A stretch of 64,000 bases of DNA from Piscicola geometra (GCA_943735955.1 OX030957.1:4721801-4785800); one strand, 5' to 3'. Numbered from the stretch's first letter, positions 1-26,456 are shown. Program-made: numbers and translations. Notes: generated from the letters alone by a model not told the origin.

Positions 1-1856
1 TAATTAAATATTCAAAATTAATTTCAAAACAAAATATTTGTTAATAAAAATAAAATAAAAACAAAAAATGTAGAATTTTGGTTTAAAAACTCTCAAAGAT
101 TAACTCTAAAAAGTATTTGTTTATTTTAAATTTAAAAAAGAAGACTGGAAACACCATTTCAGACTAGTATTACGCTGTACAACTTCACAGCACTCGTACG
201 ATAATCCTTTTACACCATAACGAACGACACGCTCTACGACGCTTATCGTCTTAGCGATCTGCAGGGCTCCGAATATAATTTATTTAGCGCATTTCAGGGT
301 ATTGAGACTTTTTTTAGTGTAAGGAAAAAATTGTTGGTAGAGATTGCTGTTGAGTTTCCTTTAATGTTAGGTTTTTTTTGTGAATAACTAGATTCTTGAT
401 AGAGTGGTGAGGATGAATGAATATTGCATAGAATGTCAAAAAAGACTGAAGCGCAACTGTCAATAGTGACAAAGGACCTAATAGTTGTTTATTGATTATA
501 CACGTGCGTTGATAATTTTTAATTTTTGCTGCTACATGAAAAAGGGTATGTACAAAAACCGGAAAACACACATTCAAATACGCGAGCAAGAAAAACCAAC
601 GTATGCAAAGCACATAAATATTTCAAAAAAAGAATCTTGGTTTTCTCTAAAGTCAAAACAAAAATAGTTTTCTGTACGCTTTAAGCACTTCTGAAAAATG
701 CTGTTATATTTTATTAAACGAATAAATTATTCGTTTGAATTGTTTGTTTATATAATGAGCAAACACCTAGGTGTATTTTTTTAAGAAAATAATTTTTCAA
801 ATGCTTTTTTTCGATCTTTTTATAATGCTTCCAATTTGTCAAAGCACGTCTGGATTTTTAGTTTTTAGAATAAAGTGAAAACGAATTCTTATAGAAAATG
901 CTATGAATTTTACATTAATGAAGTTTCAAAACTAAAAATATTTTGTCATATGTTTTCACCAACAAGGAACTCAGAAGTGCCCTGTAAAAGCATTTCGAAT
1001 TCATGAGTTTGGAGATTCGCTTTTACATTTTAAAAGCATTTCTTTAAAAAACTAATTATTTTATTTTCTTGAAACTCGAGCTGAAGCTGAAGTATTTGAA
1101 GATTGACACTCGCTTTCTTAATGATAACAATGTGTCGGTCCTTTACAACATTAAACATCTGTTTAACGAACTGCAATAAAGTACAATCAAGGCCCTTAAA
1201 AGTCTCATTAGCGCAAAGTGTCTTCCAGGCGCATATAAAGGACTTTTATGGCGCTAAAAATCGAAAAAGAATCAGTTCAAGGCGTGAAATGCTTGTAATA
1301 CTGTGTTCTTTCACATTGTATTGTGTTCAGCATAGCTTTGCCTATACCCTCAAAAGCAATATTAACTTTTTTGAAAGGAAAAAGCGTAATATTTGGATTA
1401 TTCATCGCCGCCGCCGTGTTAATGCGAAAGGGGTGTGGTGCAGTGGAAATATGGATATGTCCCAAGGGAGATTGCTTCTGCTTATAAGACCGAACATACT
1501 TTTTTTGGTCGTTTTGGATATCTTCTCGGATACACTTTTGGATTTTTGAGTCAAACTGAATTAAATCCGTTAAGCAGTTGAATGTCCACAATACCTCATT
1601 AAAAATATGTCGAGATTTTATGCTACACGAAAATTAAAATATAAATAATAGCTTTCTATTATTGGAAAATTTTTAGCTGTTTAGCGTTGAATACTCTGTT
1701 TTGACAATTCTGTTTAAAAAGTTTAAGTATCCAAACTTGAAATTCACAAACAAAATAAACTGGGTTATTTAACCCTTCTAATCCTTTATTGACCTAATTT
1801 GAACTGACCCCAATCTGTTCTTCACACTTCTCTCATCCTCTTTCTCATCTTCAAAG
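1..1856. other. Upstream/intronic DNA, no gene recognised
   Basis: AT-rich sequence with only short, unremarkable open frames on either strand. The first recognisable kinesin exon opens at 1857 in phase 0 behind a pyrimidine-rich acceptor, so this stretch is most simply the tail of an intron of the kinesin gene whose motor-domain exons lie further upstream. I see no kinesin P-loop or switch motif here. Confidence 0.6.
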
Positions 1857-16498
<14,642 letters not shown>

Positions 16499-19356
16499 CC
16501 CTCCACTCATCTTTCTGTCTCACTTTTGTATTTGTTGTGTGCTGCTCTCTTTAATTTCTATTTTTATCTGTTGGGTATTTCTAGCTATTAGCTCACTAGC
16601 AAAAATCTTTATTATGTTTATTGAAATTTATTTTAGTTTTTCAAGTGTATATATCCATACCCTGGACGCTGGTTGTTACTTCTATAGAATCCTTCCTTTT
16701 TAACAAGTTTTTATACGAACGTAAATTCCATACGTTTTCACATGGTTTAAATGTACGAAAAACAAGATATTAACTTAGTTTATTAAAGTTTAAAAGACAT
16801 TTTTGTTTTTGAGTTTTTTCAAAACTCGTTTGTAAACTTTTGCGACTCAACCTAAACTATTAGTTCAACAAGATAAGTTCATTTTGTGAAAATAAAAAAT
16901 TCTAGTTTTTATTTTCCAGGTTGGCTACTTCACTGCTTTTTTCATAAAATCCTTTTTTTCGTTTTTAAAACAATTTTTCATGCAATCAACCCCGTTTGTT
17001 CATCTCCATTTGGCACGATCCTTTAATTGTATATATAAAAACCTTACTTGAATAATTTGTAATCTCCTAATTTAGCACACCAATTCAAACAATCAATTTA
17101 AATTCAATACACCAATTTAATGTATTATTAAAATGCAATAATGCGTTTTTAGTGTATAGAATATTAATAAATCTAAAAGAAATTCTTTAATGATATAACA
17201 TGTAACTCTTATTTATGAAATATATTTATACGTGATCGTATTTGAAAAATGTTTAAAGACTCATTTTGCGTGTCATCTCAGAGGTGTCGTTGGCTACTTG
17301 TTGATACACTGCACAGTATTACTGTTGCTTCTTTCTCAATATTATTCAATAATTATTTTTTTTTTATTTCGATAAATATATTTGATTATGTTATTTAAAA
17401 ACAATTATTTGATTTAAAAAAAAACTTATTTTATTATTTAAATAAAATTATTTTATTATTTAAATAAAATTATTTTATTATTTAAATAAAATTATTTTAT
17501 TATTTAAATAAAATTATTTTATTATTTAAATAAAATTATTTTATTATTTAAATAAAATTATTTTATTATTTAAATAAAATTATTTTATTATTTAAATAAA
17601 ATTATTTTATTATTTAAATAAAATTATTTTATTATTTAAATAAAATTATTTTATTATTTAAATAAAATTATTTTATTATTTAAATAAAATTATTTTATTA
17701 TTTAAATACAATTATTTTATTATTTAAATAAACATAATTAATTAGTTATTTATTATATTATTATATTTTAATATCCTATTGGTATATTACTTTATTTAAT
17801 TATTATATTATGTTCTATTTTCTTTACGTTTTTTACCTTCTGCCAGTACAAGTATTGTGTGACATAGTCAGCCTGAGATTCATTGTTAACATAATAAATT
17901 CTTTAAATATTTATTGTAAAAATATTCCTATTTTTTAGGTTCATTTCATTGTATTTTAAAAAGTTCATTTAAAATAAAATGGTTTTATTGTATAAAAATA
18001 TTTATTTTCATTATTATTATTTATTTTATTTCAAAGCTTGTTTCTACACATTCTTTCCAGCGTGTACGCATTCTAATTAATCCTTCCATGCTACCTTCAC
18101 TTCCATTAGCAACAAGAAGCTCTAGTGAACGCCCGCCATAATATAATCAATCGCTTATCAATAATATGTAAAACGTATTATTTATTATATGATATTATAA
18201 TTATTTTTAAAATATTCATATTATTAAACTTTCAATTTTATTATTTTAGTCATTCAATTACAATTTCCAGAAATTCTGTCCATCAATCGTGGTCTGCGCG
18301 CAATAAACAAGTTTTTTATTCGCACCTTGTTGACTTTTAATTTATTGACAGAAAATTAAATTAAAAGAATAATTGAACACAATTGACCAGTAATTCATGA
18401 ATGAAATGTTAGAATATTAGTTGTTGTACAATATTTTGTACTTCACAAGGCAATGTATTCGACCATTCACTGTTCAGAGTCCATTTATCGATTAAAGCCG
18501 GCCATATATACACTAAAGTATGTGTTATATACATTGTGTAATAATAACACATTGCGTTATTACTAATAGTTTAATAGCTTATACCTTTAGTTATAATATC
18601 AAAATATTCATTTAAAATAGTTTTTAGCTTTGTAATCATTTATATACATATGAAATATACTCAACCACGTGTGGTATGACGGTGTTCGTTCATTCATTAC
18701 CTAATTCTATCTGGATTTCACATAAATGCGTTTTTGTAACAATTGTCAAAAATACATTTTAGTGTGAATACCGGAAATTTTTTTCGACATATAGACATAA
18801 TTCGTCCAATTTACTGAAGTATTTTATACTATTTATTTTAAAAAATCATTAATTAACCATTACGCATTTCAAAGATTTATTTATATTCTAATCAAGATAA
18901 AGTACCATTTATTTAGAATTTAATTTTAAAATATTTTTAAAACGTTGAATAAAATTTATCCACAGCTGATATTGTTATTATTTGGTTTGCAATAAATTTC
19001 TCTTTTATTGTGTTTTTACAGTTTGCTTCGTCGTACCGCGACAAAAAAAGCCTCCTCACCTCTTATCTGCGCCTACCGCCTGATGATGGTCTTTATGAGT
19101 TTTTTGCCAAATACCAAAAGCTTTTAATGCTTTTTGAATGTTATAATGTTTTAAATAAAACAATAAAATTAATATTCTGGTTCTTTGTAGTTAAAGCCTG
19201 GTATGGGTTTTTATTTCTTGTTTGAGAAAGTGGAAAAGAGGTGGAAAGAAAGGGTAAACAGAATATAAGGATTACCTGAGCAGCCAACAAGAAAGAACAA
19301 AATAATAAGATACATTTTACAAAAATAGGACAATTATAAGATTTATTACTCAAAAA
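16499..19356. other. Intergenic, AT-rich; KIF13 3' UTR at its start
   Basis: No coding region is convincing here. The first few hundred bases after the TGA are T-rich and probably 3' UTR; an AATAAA lies near 17165 but is one of many A/T-rich options. The 22-bp array below sits about 930 bp past the stop. Short open frames at 18125-18340 and 19010-19225 have no recognisable features. Confidence 0.55.
17426..17731. repeat. 22-bp AT-rich tandem array, ~14 copies
   Basis: Unit TTATTTTATTATTTAAATAA plus AA, nearly identical across copies, with one A-to-C type variant near 17708. Each unit contains the palindrome TTATTTAAATAA. Confidence 0.95.
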
Positions 19357-19429
19357 GGCTCCAGTGGGATTCGAACCCACGATCTCCTGCTTACTAGGCA
19401 GGCGCTTTAACCAGCTAAGCCATGGAGCC
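19357..19429 (-). tRNA. tRNA-Thr (anticodon AGU)
   Basis: Read on the minus strand, 73 nt fold as a full cloverleaf: acceptor GGCTCCA pairs with TGGAGCC, the D arm carries TTAGCTGGTTAAAGC (A box), the anticodon stem CCTGC/GCAGG encloses CTAGTAA with anticodon AGT, and the T arm has GGTTCGAATCCC (B box). There is no intron and no encoded CCA, as expected for a eukaryotic gene. A T-rich run lies downstream on the minus strand beyond 19340, as a Pol III terminator would need. Confidence 0.93.
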
Positions 19430-19659
19430 ACTTGACAAACTGTGGTTTATATAAGTATTATTACTTTATAAATTATGAAAATAAAAAAATATAATTATTC
19501 GCGTGAACGAATGCTTTTGTGCCACAGGTAAGAGATGCCTTTATGATAATATATTTTCCCCGCCATTCACACGATAGGTGAGAGGAGTGTTGAGATGGTA
19601 CTGAGCATAGGTGGCGATCATGGTCTTGGTGTCCAGACCACCCCACTTTTGAGTAGCGA

Positions 19660-19909
19660 GGGGGTCCGTCTTAATATGGACCCACTCCCCCTTTTTCATA
19701 AAAAAAATTTTTATACTCTTGTTTTGATACGAGCATAATCGTCAAACATTGCATAAAACAGAATATTTATATAGTAATACATTGTGAGTATGTGATAGCT
19801 TTCTTTAACAAAACTATTCTTTGCTTTCTTGAATATTCGTATCAAAACAGAAGTTTAAAAATGTCTTTATCAAGTGGGAGAGGGGGGTTCGGACCCCAGG
19901 ACCCCCCCC
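19660..19909. mobile_element. MITE-like palindromic element, copy 1
   Basis: About 250 bp with long imperfect inverted ends. The left end runs from a GGGGGTCC run to TTGTTTTGATACGA and the right end mirrors it (TCGTATCAAAACAGAAG to GGACCCCCCC). The same element recurs at 24627-24883, so it is a family. It abuts the transposase fragment that carries the hAT insertion. Confidence 0.65.
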
Positions 19910-19931
19910 AAGACTGCTCATTAGTACAGCT

Positions 19932-21049
19932 TAGAGACCGACCGAAATTCAGCTCGGTTTCGGTTCGGCGCCGAAATTGTCAATTTTCTTTGTTTCGGCA
20001 ACTTTTCGGTTTCGGCCGAATCAAAATTTCCAATTTCGGCAATTTTTCGGTTTCGGCCGAAAATAATATTTTTATTTCGGCCGAAATGGATCTCATATTT
20101 ACCGAAAAACCGAAATTTTTATTGATTTATGTAGTTTATCTGATATATTTGTATCCTCAATCAAACTAGAACTATTAAGTTTGGGTTCGATTCTCATCTC
20201 TATTAGATATCTATTAGATATTGTGGTTGATTGATTTATCGGTGTCATTAGACTAATTGTTCAAATAACATATACAAGCATCTGGAACAACAATCATTCT
20301 ATTGAAATTTAAGTTAATTGGCATACGTTCAATGATGATGTTAAACAAAACTTTTTTTTTATAAATATTTTTTTACACATTTTTTTACAAAAATTTTATT
20401 GTCAAAAGTAAGTATCTGTATATCCTCAATCGAACTCGAACTATTAACTTTGGGTTCGATTCTCATCTCTATTAGATATCTATTGGTTGATTAATTTATG
20501 GGTGTCATAAGACTAATTGTTCGAATGACATGTACAAGCATTTGAAATTCTAGATATCCTTGCTGAGATAAACAGTGTATATGAATCGAAAGCCCGAGAA
20601 GATTTGGCTTCCATTCATTAATTAAAAAATAAATGCAGGCGTATCTTAAAGAGCCTAGAATCAACAGAACATCCAATATTTTTGCGTATTGGCATTGCAG
20701 TCAATATTCATGTCTTGAGCTTGCTGCTCGAAAATACAAGTGTGGCTAGCGAGCAACTATTTAGTTCTGCAGGGCAGATCATCGCAGCAACCTTCTTGGT
20801 GAAAATGTTTAAAAACAGGTATTTCTTGCTTACAATATTCGTTTGTTTGGATTTAATTATTAAACAGAAATTGTCATCCTTAAATACTATTTTTTTAGTT
20901 TTTAATAAAAGTTTGGAAAAATTTCGGTTTCGGCCGAAAATCTGATTACAATTTCGGTTTAATTTCGGTTTCGGCCGAAAATGGGATTTTAATTTCGGCC
21001 TATTTTCGTTTTCGGCCGAAATAAAAATATCTGTTTCGGTCGGTCTCTA
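19932..21049. mobile_element. Non-autonomous or decayed hAT transposon with 8-bp target duplication
   Basis: The element begins TAGAGACCGACCGAAAT and ends with the inverted TTTCGGTCGGTCTCTA, and is flanked on both sides by GTACAGCT (19924-19931 and 21050-21057), a perfect 8-bp target duplication as made by hAT transposases. Both ends are built from many subterminal CCGAAA / TTTCGG motifs. Inside, a plus-strand remnant at about 20630-20800 reads EHPIFLRIG in one frame, LELAARKYKC in another and SVASEQLFSSAGQII, the C-terminal dimerisation motif of hAT transposases, broken by frameshifts. The DNA-binding and catalytic regions are not seen. Confidence 0.85.
20161..20545 (+). repeat. Internal direct duplication in the hAT element
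   Basis: Segments starting near 20153 and 20425 share about 120 bp (CCTCAATC, ACTATTAA, TTTGGGTTCGATTCTCATCT, ATTAGATATCTATT, GACTAATTGTTC, TACAAGCAT), with a roughly 10-bp deletion in the second. Confidence 0.75.
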
Positions 21050-21723
21050 GTACAGCTGAATGTGAAAGGGGGTTCTTAGCGATATGAACCAGCAGCATTC
21101 CAATGACCGTAACAGACTTGTTCGAGACACTCTGAGAAACTTTTTTTCAGCAAAGATAATTAGTCGGTGTTCAACGGAGAAATATGTGATATCTTGGCTT
21201 GAAGACAATGGGCATTCTGCATTGGACAAACCCATTCATACAGCGAGAAAACCAAATCTACAAGAAAAGATAAGCCAAATTATTCACGTCTTCTTGCACT
21301 TTTTGCAGGACAGAATAAATCAAGCAATTTTTTTTATCCCCATTTCAATTTTAAAATGTTTCCAATACTCCAAATTTGACTATTTTGAACGTAACAAAAG
21401 GTTTTTAATTAAACCTTGTAAGAACTGTTTCTAAAATCTGTCAAAAAAAAATTCTGTAATGTGCAACGTAAAAAATACTCGTCGTTGTATTGTATATTGT
21501 TTTCAAGAGATATTGTATTTTAATAAACAGACATTTTCAATTATTTCATTTTTTAATATTATTCACTGCTTTAAAAAAATTGAAATTTTTTTTACAAAGT
21601 GCATTATTGATTACGTTAAACCAGTGTAAAATAAACATATTTAAAACTTTTATAAATGTTTCACACTAAATCTTTCTAGTTTTGATATTTTTCAGTAAAA
21701 TCTGTATTGTGTTTTTATAAAAA

Positions 21724-22200
21724 TATAATATAATATAATATAATATAATATAATATAATATAATATAATATAATATAATATAATATAATATAATATAATA
21801 TAATATAATATAATATAATATAATATAATATAATATAATATAATATAATATAATATAATATAATATAATATAATATAATATAATATAATATAATATAATA
21901 TAATATAATATAATATAATATAATATAATATAATATAATATAATATAATATAATATAATATAATATAATATAATATAATATAATATAATATAATATAATA
22001 TAATATAATATAATATAATATAATATAATATAATATAATATAATATAATATAATATAATATAATATAATATAATATAATATAATATAATATAATATAATA
22101 TAATATAATATAATATAATATAATATAATATAATATAATATAATATAATATAATATAATATAATATAATATAATATAATATAATATAATATAATATAATA
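21724..22200. repeat. Pure TAATA pentanucleotide array, ~95 copies
   Basis: 477 bp without a single interruption. Longest perfect microsatellite in the window. Confidence 0.97.
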
Positions 22201-22261
22201 CTAATATAACATTGCTAATATTAATAGCAATGTTTTAAAAATATAGAAGTAAACCAAATGA

Positions 22262-22432
22262 ATGGATTAAGGCAAACATCAAAATGGAATTTTTGAGTGT
22301 TCATGTTTGAGGTTAATAACTCATATTAATATGGTTAGACAAAGAGTCAAGGCTGAATACATTTTAATTTACGTTATTGGTTATGCAATTGAGCTATAAG
22401 GCTACGTGTTAAAATCGTTCCAACTTGTCCAA
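22262..22432. repeat. Dispersed repeat, copy 1
   Basis: Shares GTTAGACAAAGAGTCAA, GCTGAATA, TTTTAATT, TTGCAATTGAGCTATA, GGCTACGTGT and CCTATTTG-like segments with 24121-24325. Probably part of a transposon whose ends I could not define. Confidence 0.5.
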
Positions 22433-23210
22433 CCTCCCCCTATTTGAAAAAGTATAATGCATTATTATAATAATTATCTGAACGGAGTCTGAGCAATCAA
22501 CATTTTGACAATGTTGGTGAGATTTCAAAGGTGAAAACATAAAAGAAGTTTACACAAGATGATACGATTTTTCCCAAAATCAATGAGTTTTTTGAAAAAG
22601 GGGGGGGGGAGTAGTGGGCTTTTCAATATGCTATATGCACAATAAAAAAATTTCATGGTCTTTATCTCACGAAACAAAACATAGAAATACTACTAAAATA
22701 ACACTAACATGTCACAAATTCTGTGGAAAAACAGAACACCATTGGACCTTAATTAAACTCCTATATCTTTACACTTATCATAGGTACATTCTTCCCACCA
22801 TGAAACTATATTTAAAACAACACAGAATTTAAAATTTTTGCTATTATTTCATTTGACCTCTTCTGGATCCGTCCTTGCATACTTACATAAGACAATATGA
22901 ACTCAGGGCTGATAGTGTTCATTTTTATAAACTATCTCAGGATGGCAAAGCTGATATTTTTCGTTTTGGTCCAATTCTCTTCAGCGTTGTTCGATGGTTA
23001 GCTATGGGGAATATTGCGGTTCTAAAAATAGAAGTTTTCTTCAAAGTTGCAGGTTTTCGTGCCATATTTAAAAGATTTCATAAATGCGTGCACGAAGAAC
23101 GCTAATTGCATGTCCTGGAAAATCCTAAATGAACTCATTGAGATTGTCGATGAACTTGCAGTTGAAAAAGTTTTGAATCCAAACATCCTGACAATAAAAC
23201 CATTCACCAT

Positions 23211-23336
23211 CTTGATCGTCATCTTTCAACTGATTTTTGCGAGACTGGTGAATAAATATCTGGAGTTCCACGCCTTCGACGAGTTGCCTGATCAAACTTC
23301 TTTATATAAAGCTTGAGTTTCCCACTTTTTCTTAGA
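23211..23336 (-). pseudogene. Duplicate of the secreted-peptide promoter and start, without signal peptide
   Basis: About 125 bp closely match 26527-26652, including the palindromic TATA (CTTTATATAAAG), the leader and MTIKMV from ATG 23222. After that Met-Val the two copies diverge completely, and the hydrophobic core is missing here. It is probably a decayed or chimeric copy of the gene start. Confidence 0.45.
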
Positions 23337-24120
23337 ATCCTACCAGTATTTCATGAGGCTAAAACTTAGATTTTGTTTTTTGGGTACATAGTCAAAAAAT
23401 GTATAAATTCTTTTTTAATTAGAGTGTTTTCTATTTTTGATTCTGATTTTGAATACAAATATGTCATACATAACGTTTTCTTTAATATATAATTAGATGG
23501 AAAAAAAAGCATTCATTGCGTGGTAAAATTTAACCGCTTTATACTGTTACTCAAAAAAAATTGTGACCTCCCCTTGGACCTCTCTGGATCCGCTCCTGAA
23601 TATTCATCAGCTTTTACACATAGGCCTTTTCTTCACCTGCTTCATAACATCTCATAGTCTATGATAATTCATACTGTTTTTCATAATGTTTATTTATTGA
23701 TAGCTGCCATCAGTTCCTAAAAACGTAAAAGAGATCCTGGAAACTGGGGAGAACAGGAAAAGATTGAAGATATAAGTCAAGTGCCAAATAAAGATATGTC
23801 TCTTGGCGAAGCGAGTTTAACTTGTGTTTTTCAAAAAGAAACATAGTTCCGCAGATTTTTTTTTGCAAAATAAAGTTTCAAAATATTTAAAAAACATTTA
23901 GGCCGTTTTGAAAAACAATTTAATGACGCTTTTGGGAAGGAACTGAAAAGCTACATATTCTAGAGGAAATCAAGATTTTTAGGAATTATCAATATTGAGT
24001 GAGCGAAAATAGGTATTTATATAGATAATTGAGATAGTTTGACGATTATTAAAACACATAAATTACATTTTTTATTACCTACAAGCTTAGGGAAATACGC
24101 ATTTCATCTTGGGAACCCAG

Positions 24121-24325
24121 TTGCTCAAGATGGATTTTTTAGTGTTAATGTTTGCAGTTAATAAAATTGTATTCTTTGCTTTTTTAAAAATATGTTAGAG
24201 TTCGTCTAATTAGACAAAGAATCAATATATTGGCTGAATAAATTTTAATTCACGTATTGGTTTTGCAATTGAGCTATAAAGCTACGTGTAAAAATTGTTC
24301 CATCTTGTGCAACCTTCCCCTATGT
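24121..24325. repeat. Dispersed repeat, copy 2
   Basis: Second copy of the repeat at 22262-22432, same orientation, with small insertions. Confidence 0.5.
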
Positions 24326-24626
24326 GTGTCAAAATATGGATTGCTCAGACTAAGGTCAGATAATTATTATAATAATGAATTAAACTTTTCAAATACAACT
24401 CGGAAACTTGCTTTAATCAATTTTATTATTTCTTAAAAAAATTGACGATACTTTTTAAGTCTTCAGAAAAGTTCATCTTTTTTCCACTTGTCCTTTCAGA
24501 GCATCACGGGGCCTGACTTTCATGCCCAGTGTCTATGGACCTTGGTCAAACTGCTCTTTTGCACACTGGAGATGAGGATATTGGCTTGGAGAAAAGTCAT
24601 CGACACTGATTATGAGCGGCGATCCT

Positions 24627-24883
24627 GGGGGGTCTGCCTTAATGTGGACCTCCCTACTTTTTTCAATGAAAACATTTTAAACTCTTGTTTTGATGCGAAC
24701 ATAATCGTCAAACATGGCATAAAACAGATTTTTTGTTACTATTTAAAACATTGTATGTGTTGTTATAGTTATAGCTGTCAACAATATAACTTTTCATTGT
24801 ATACTTAATATTCGTATAAAAACAGAAGTTGACAAATGTTTTTTTAAGTGGGGGAAGGGGGGTCTGGGCCCCAGGACCCCCCC
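24627..24883. mobile_element. MITE-like palindromic element, copy 2
   Basis: Same structure and about the same length as the copy at 19660, sharing AACATAATCGTCAAACAT-, GCATAAAACAG and the G-rich/C-rich termini. The 24708-24968 minus-strand open frame lies within it and is not a gene. Confidence 0.65.
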
Positions 24884-25663
24884 AAGATCGTCCATGATGG
24901 TAAAGACCCCCAAAGATTTGCAGCAGATCGCTGTCTCTGATACTGATGCCCGTCTTACTTCTGCCCACATGCTATTGGTTAAATTCCAATTATATACTGT
25001 TTTCCCATTAGAATATAAATTCAATTAAAGATATTATTGAATTTTTGCTTCAACGATAAATCTTTATTCTATGTTTTTTTGTATCACTTGCTATATTTAA
25101 GTTAAATAGATTTATTATTTTCAAATCTTATTCCATCGTTTAATTATCACAACTCGAAATGATTAAAATGCTGAAAGTTACCAAATATATTTATTTTTTA
25201 TCTTAATAATAATAATAATAATAACTAAAATATCGTTTTGCTAAGTGCATATGTGCTCAACTTTACAATCTCACCAGCATTTTAAAGTATTTATTGCTAA
25301 CACTATACAATAATATCAGAATAATGCATCATACTTCCTGAATAAATAAACTCGGAGACTTGCCTTAATAGATTTTATTTTTCGAAGTTCTCTTTAAACT
25401 TAATTATAATTTGTTCAATGATACATTGTAAAGTTTCAGCAAAGTTCCATCTTGTTTTTCATTCTCTTTTCGGAGCATCAGTGCGTCCGTAGTATTCATG
25501 GACGAGGCATATCTGTTCGTCATGTTTGCACACTGGAGATGAGGGTATTGGAGTGAAGGAAGCGTTGTGCCTCTCATGGTCTTTCAAGACACCATTAAAT
25601 CATTTATATTCTATGTTAGCCTATTTTTCATATCGGGGTATTTGCAATTGTCTGAAGGTAATT

Positions 25664-25729
25664 TTATGAACACCAACCACACTTTAAGTCCTTGGTGCAT
25701 TCGTACGCCGCAGTATCGCATTTCTTGTC
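25664..25729 (-). CDS. Candidate cysteine-rich last exon
   Basis: The minus strand here encodes 21 residues with four cysteines spaced C-x6-C-x5-C-x2-C and ends at TAA. The upstream acceptor is AAG, not the preferred CAG, and the phase does not join directly to the exon at 26482-26536, so a bridging microexon would be needed. It may instead be chance. Confidence 0.25.
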   Translation of the reverse strand, partial: DKKCDTAAYECTKDLKCGWCS

Positions 25730-25947
25730 CTTGAAAACATTATTTTATCTATCAAACTTTTTAAAAGAGGTAGTTCGACAATATAAACATCATTATCAGT
25801 CGTGACATATTCATCATTAACCAATTGACATCATAACTTACTAACCCCACACATGGTAATTTCTGAAAAGTAAAGAATTAACATGACATTTCAGTCACAA
25901 AAAGGGAAAAATATTCCATAAAGATTTCATCTGTTTCAGAATAGAAT

Positions 25948-26456
25948 CAGGGCTGGATTTGTGGGCGGGGGGGGGGTCGAAGAGGTTCAACCCTCCAAGA
26001 AAAAATATAGAATTTAAATTTAATTTAATGCGTATTTATAATGCGCCAAGGCACGCAACTGAGGCGCCACTCACACGACATATGTCATGAAACACCGCAT
26101 CATATACACTAAGTATATGATAGCTCACGGTTGGCTGAGAAGGGATTCGAACTGGCGACCTTTAAGTTGCAGGTCCAACGACTTTACCATCTAAGCCAAC
26201 CCGCTCGCCAATGTGTGCTAGAAGGTTCAAAATCAAAGGTTTTTGTTGTATATATTGATAATATAATTAAATTTATCATTACTGATTAATATTTAAATGA
26301 ATAAACCCTCTCATGGTGTTACGATTCAAAATGAAAACGTAAAAACAGTGCGAGTTATCCTATGGCCCATATAGGCTATGGAATGTATATGAGCGGGAAT
26401 TTTCAAAGTCGAAAAAGTCCGAACCTTTTTGACAAAATTGGCCAAATCCAGTCCTG
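25948..26456. mobile_element. Element with short inverted ends containing a tRNA-like SINE
   Basis: Begins CAGGGCTGGATTTG and ends with the near-inverse CCAAATCCAGTCCTG. No clear target duplication is visible, so the boundaries are tentative. The inner tRNA-like part is listed separately. Confidence 0.4.
26017..26209 (-). mobile_element. tRNA-derived SINE
   Basis: On the minus strand the head reads GGTTGGCTTAGATGGT (A box) and CAGTTCGAATCCC (B box) but cannot fold as a normal tRNA because the anticodon loop is nine nucleotides. The body continues to GTGGCGCCTCAGTTGC and an AT-rich tail. A true tRNA gene is unlikely. Confidence 0.55.

Larger units (their letters stand above)
19913..21260 (+). 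pseudogene. Second hAT-like transposase fragment, split by the hAT insertion
   Basis: The host sequence on the left reads LLISTA and, across the insertion, continues AECERGF. Then, after a frameshift, NRLVRDTLRNFF and STEKYVISWLEDNGHSALD follow. STAECERGF and the YxxSWLxxGHSAxD ending resemble the C-terminal hAT dimerisation region of KIAA1586/ZMYM-type transposase-derived proteins. The younger element landed inside the STAECERGF codons. The ORF is broken and only the last ~100 residues are recognisable. Confidence 0.6.

Noticed and set aside
1103..1591. Overlapping ORFs of 148 and 104 codons on opposite strands
   Set aside because: No start context, splice signals or similarity to kinesin-3; composition matches the surrounding non-coding DNA.
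19141..19431. 96-codon minus-strand ORF
   Set aside because: Its N-terminus is a translation of the tRNA-Thr gene.
22614..22832. 72-codon plus-strand ORF
   Set aside because: AT-rich intergenic DNA next to dispersed repeats, no recognisable motif.
23047..23316. 89-codon plus-strand ORF
   Set aside because: It overlaps the duplicated TATA/start block that makes sense on the minus strand; its C-terminal half is shared DNA with 26.5 kb where the frame is not kept.
26141..26209. Second tRNA gene
   Set aside because: A and B boxes are present but the anticodon loop has nine nucleotides and the stems do not pair as a tRNA; better read as a SINE head.
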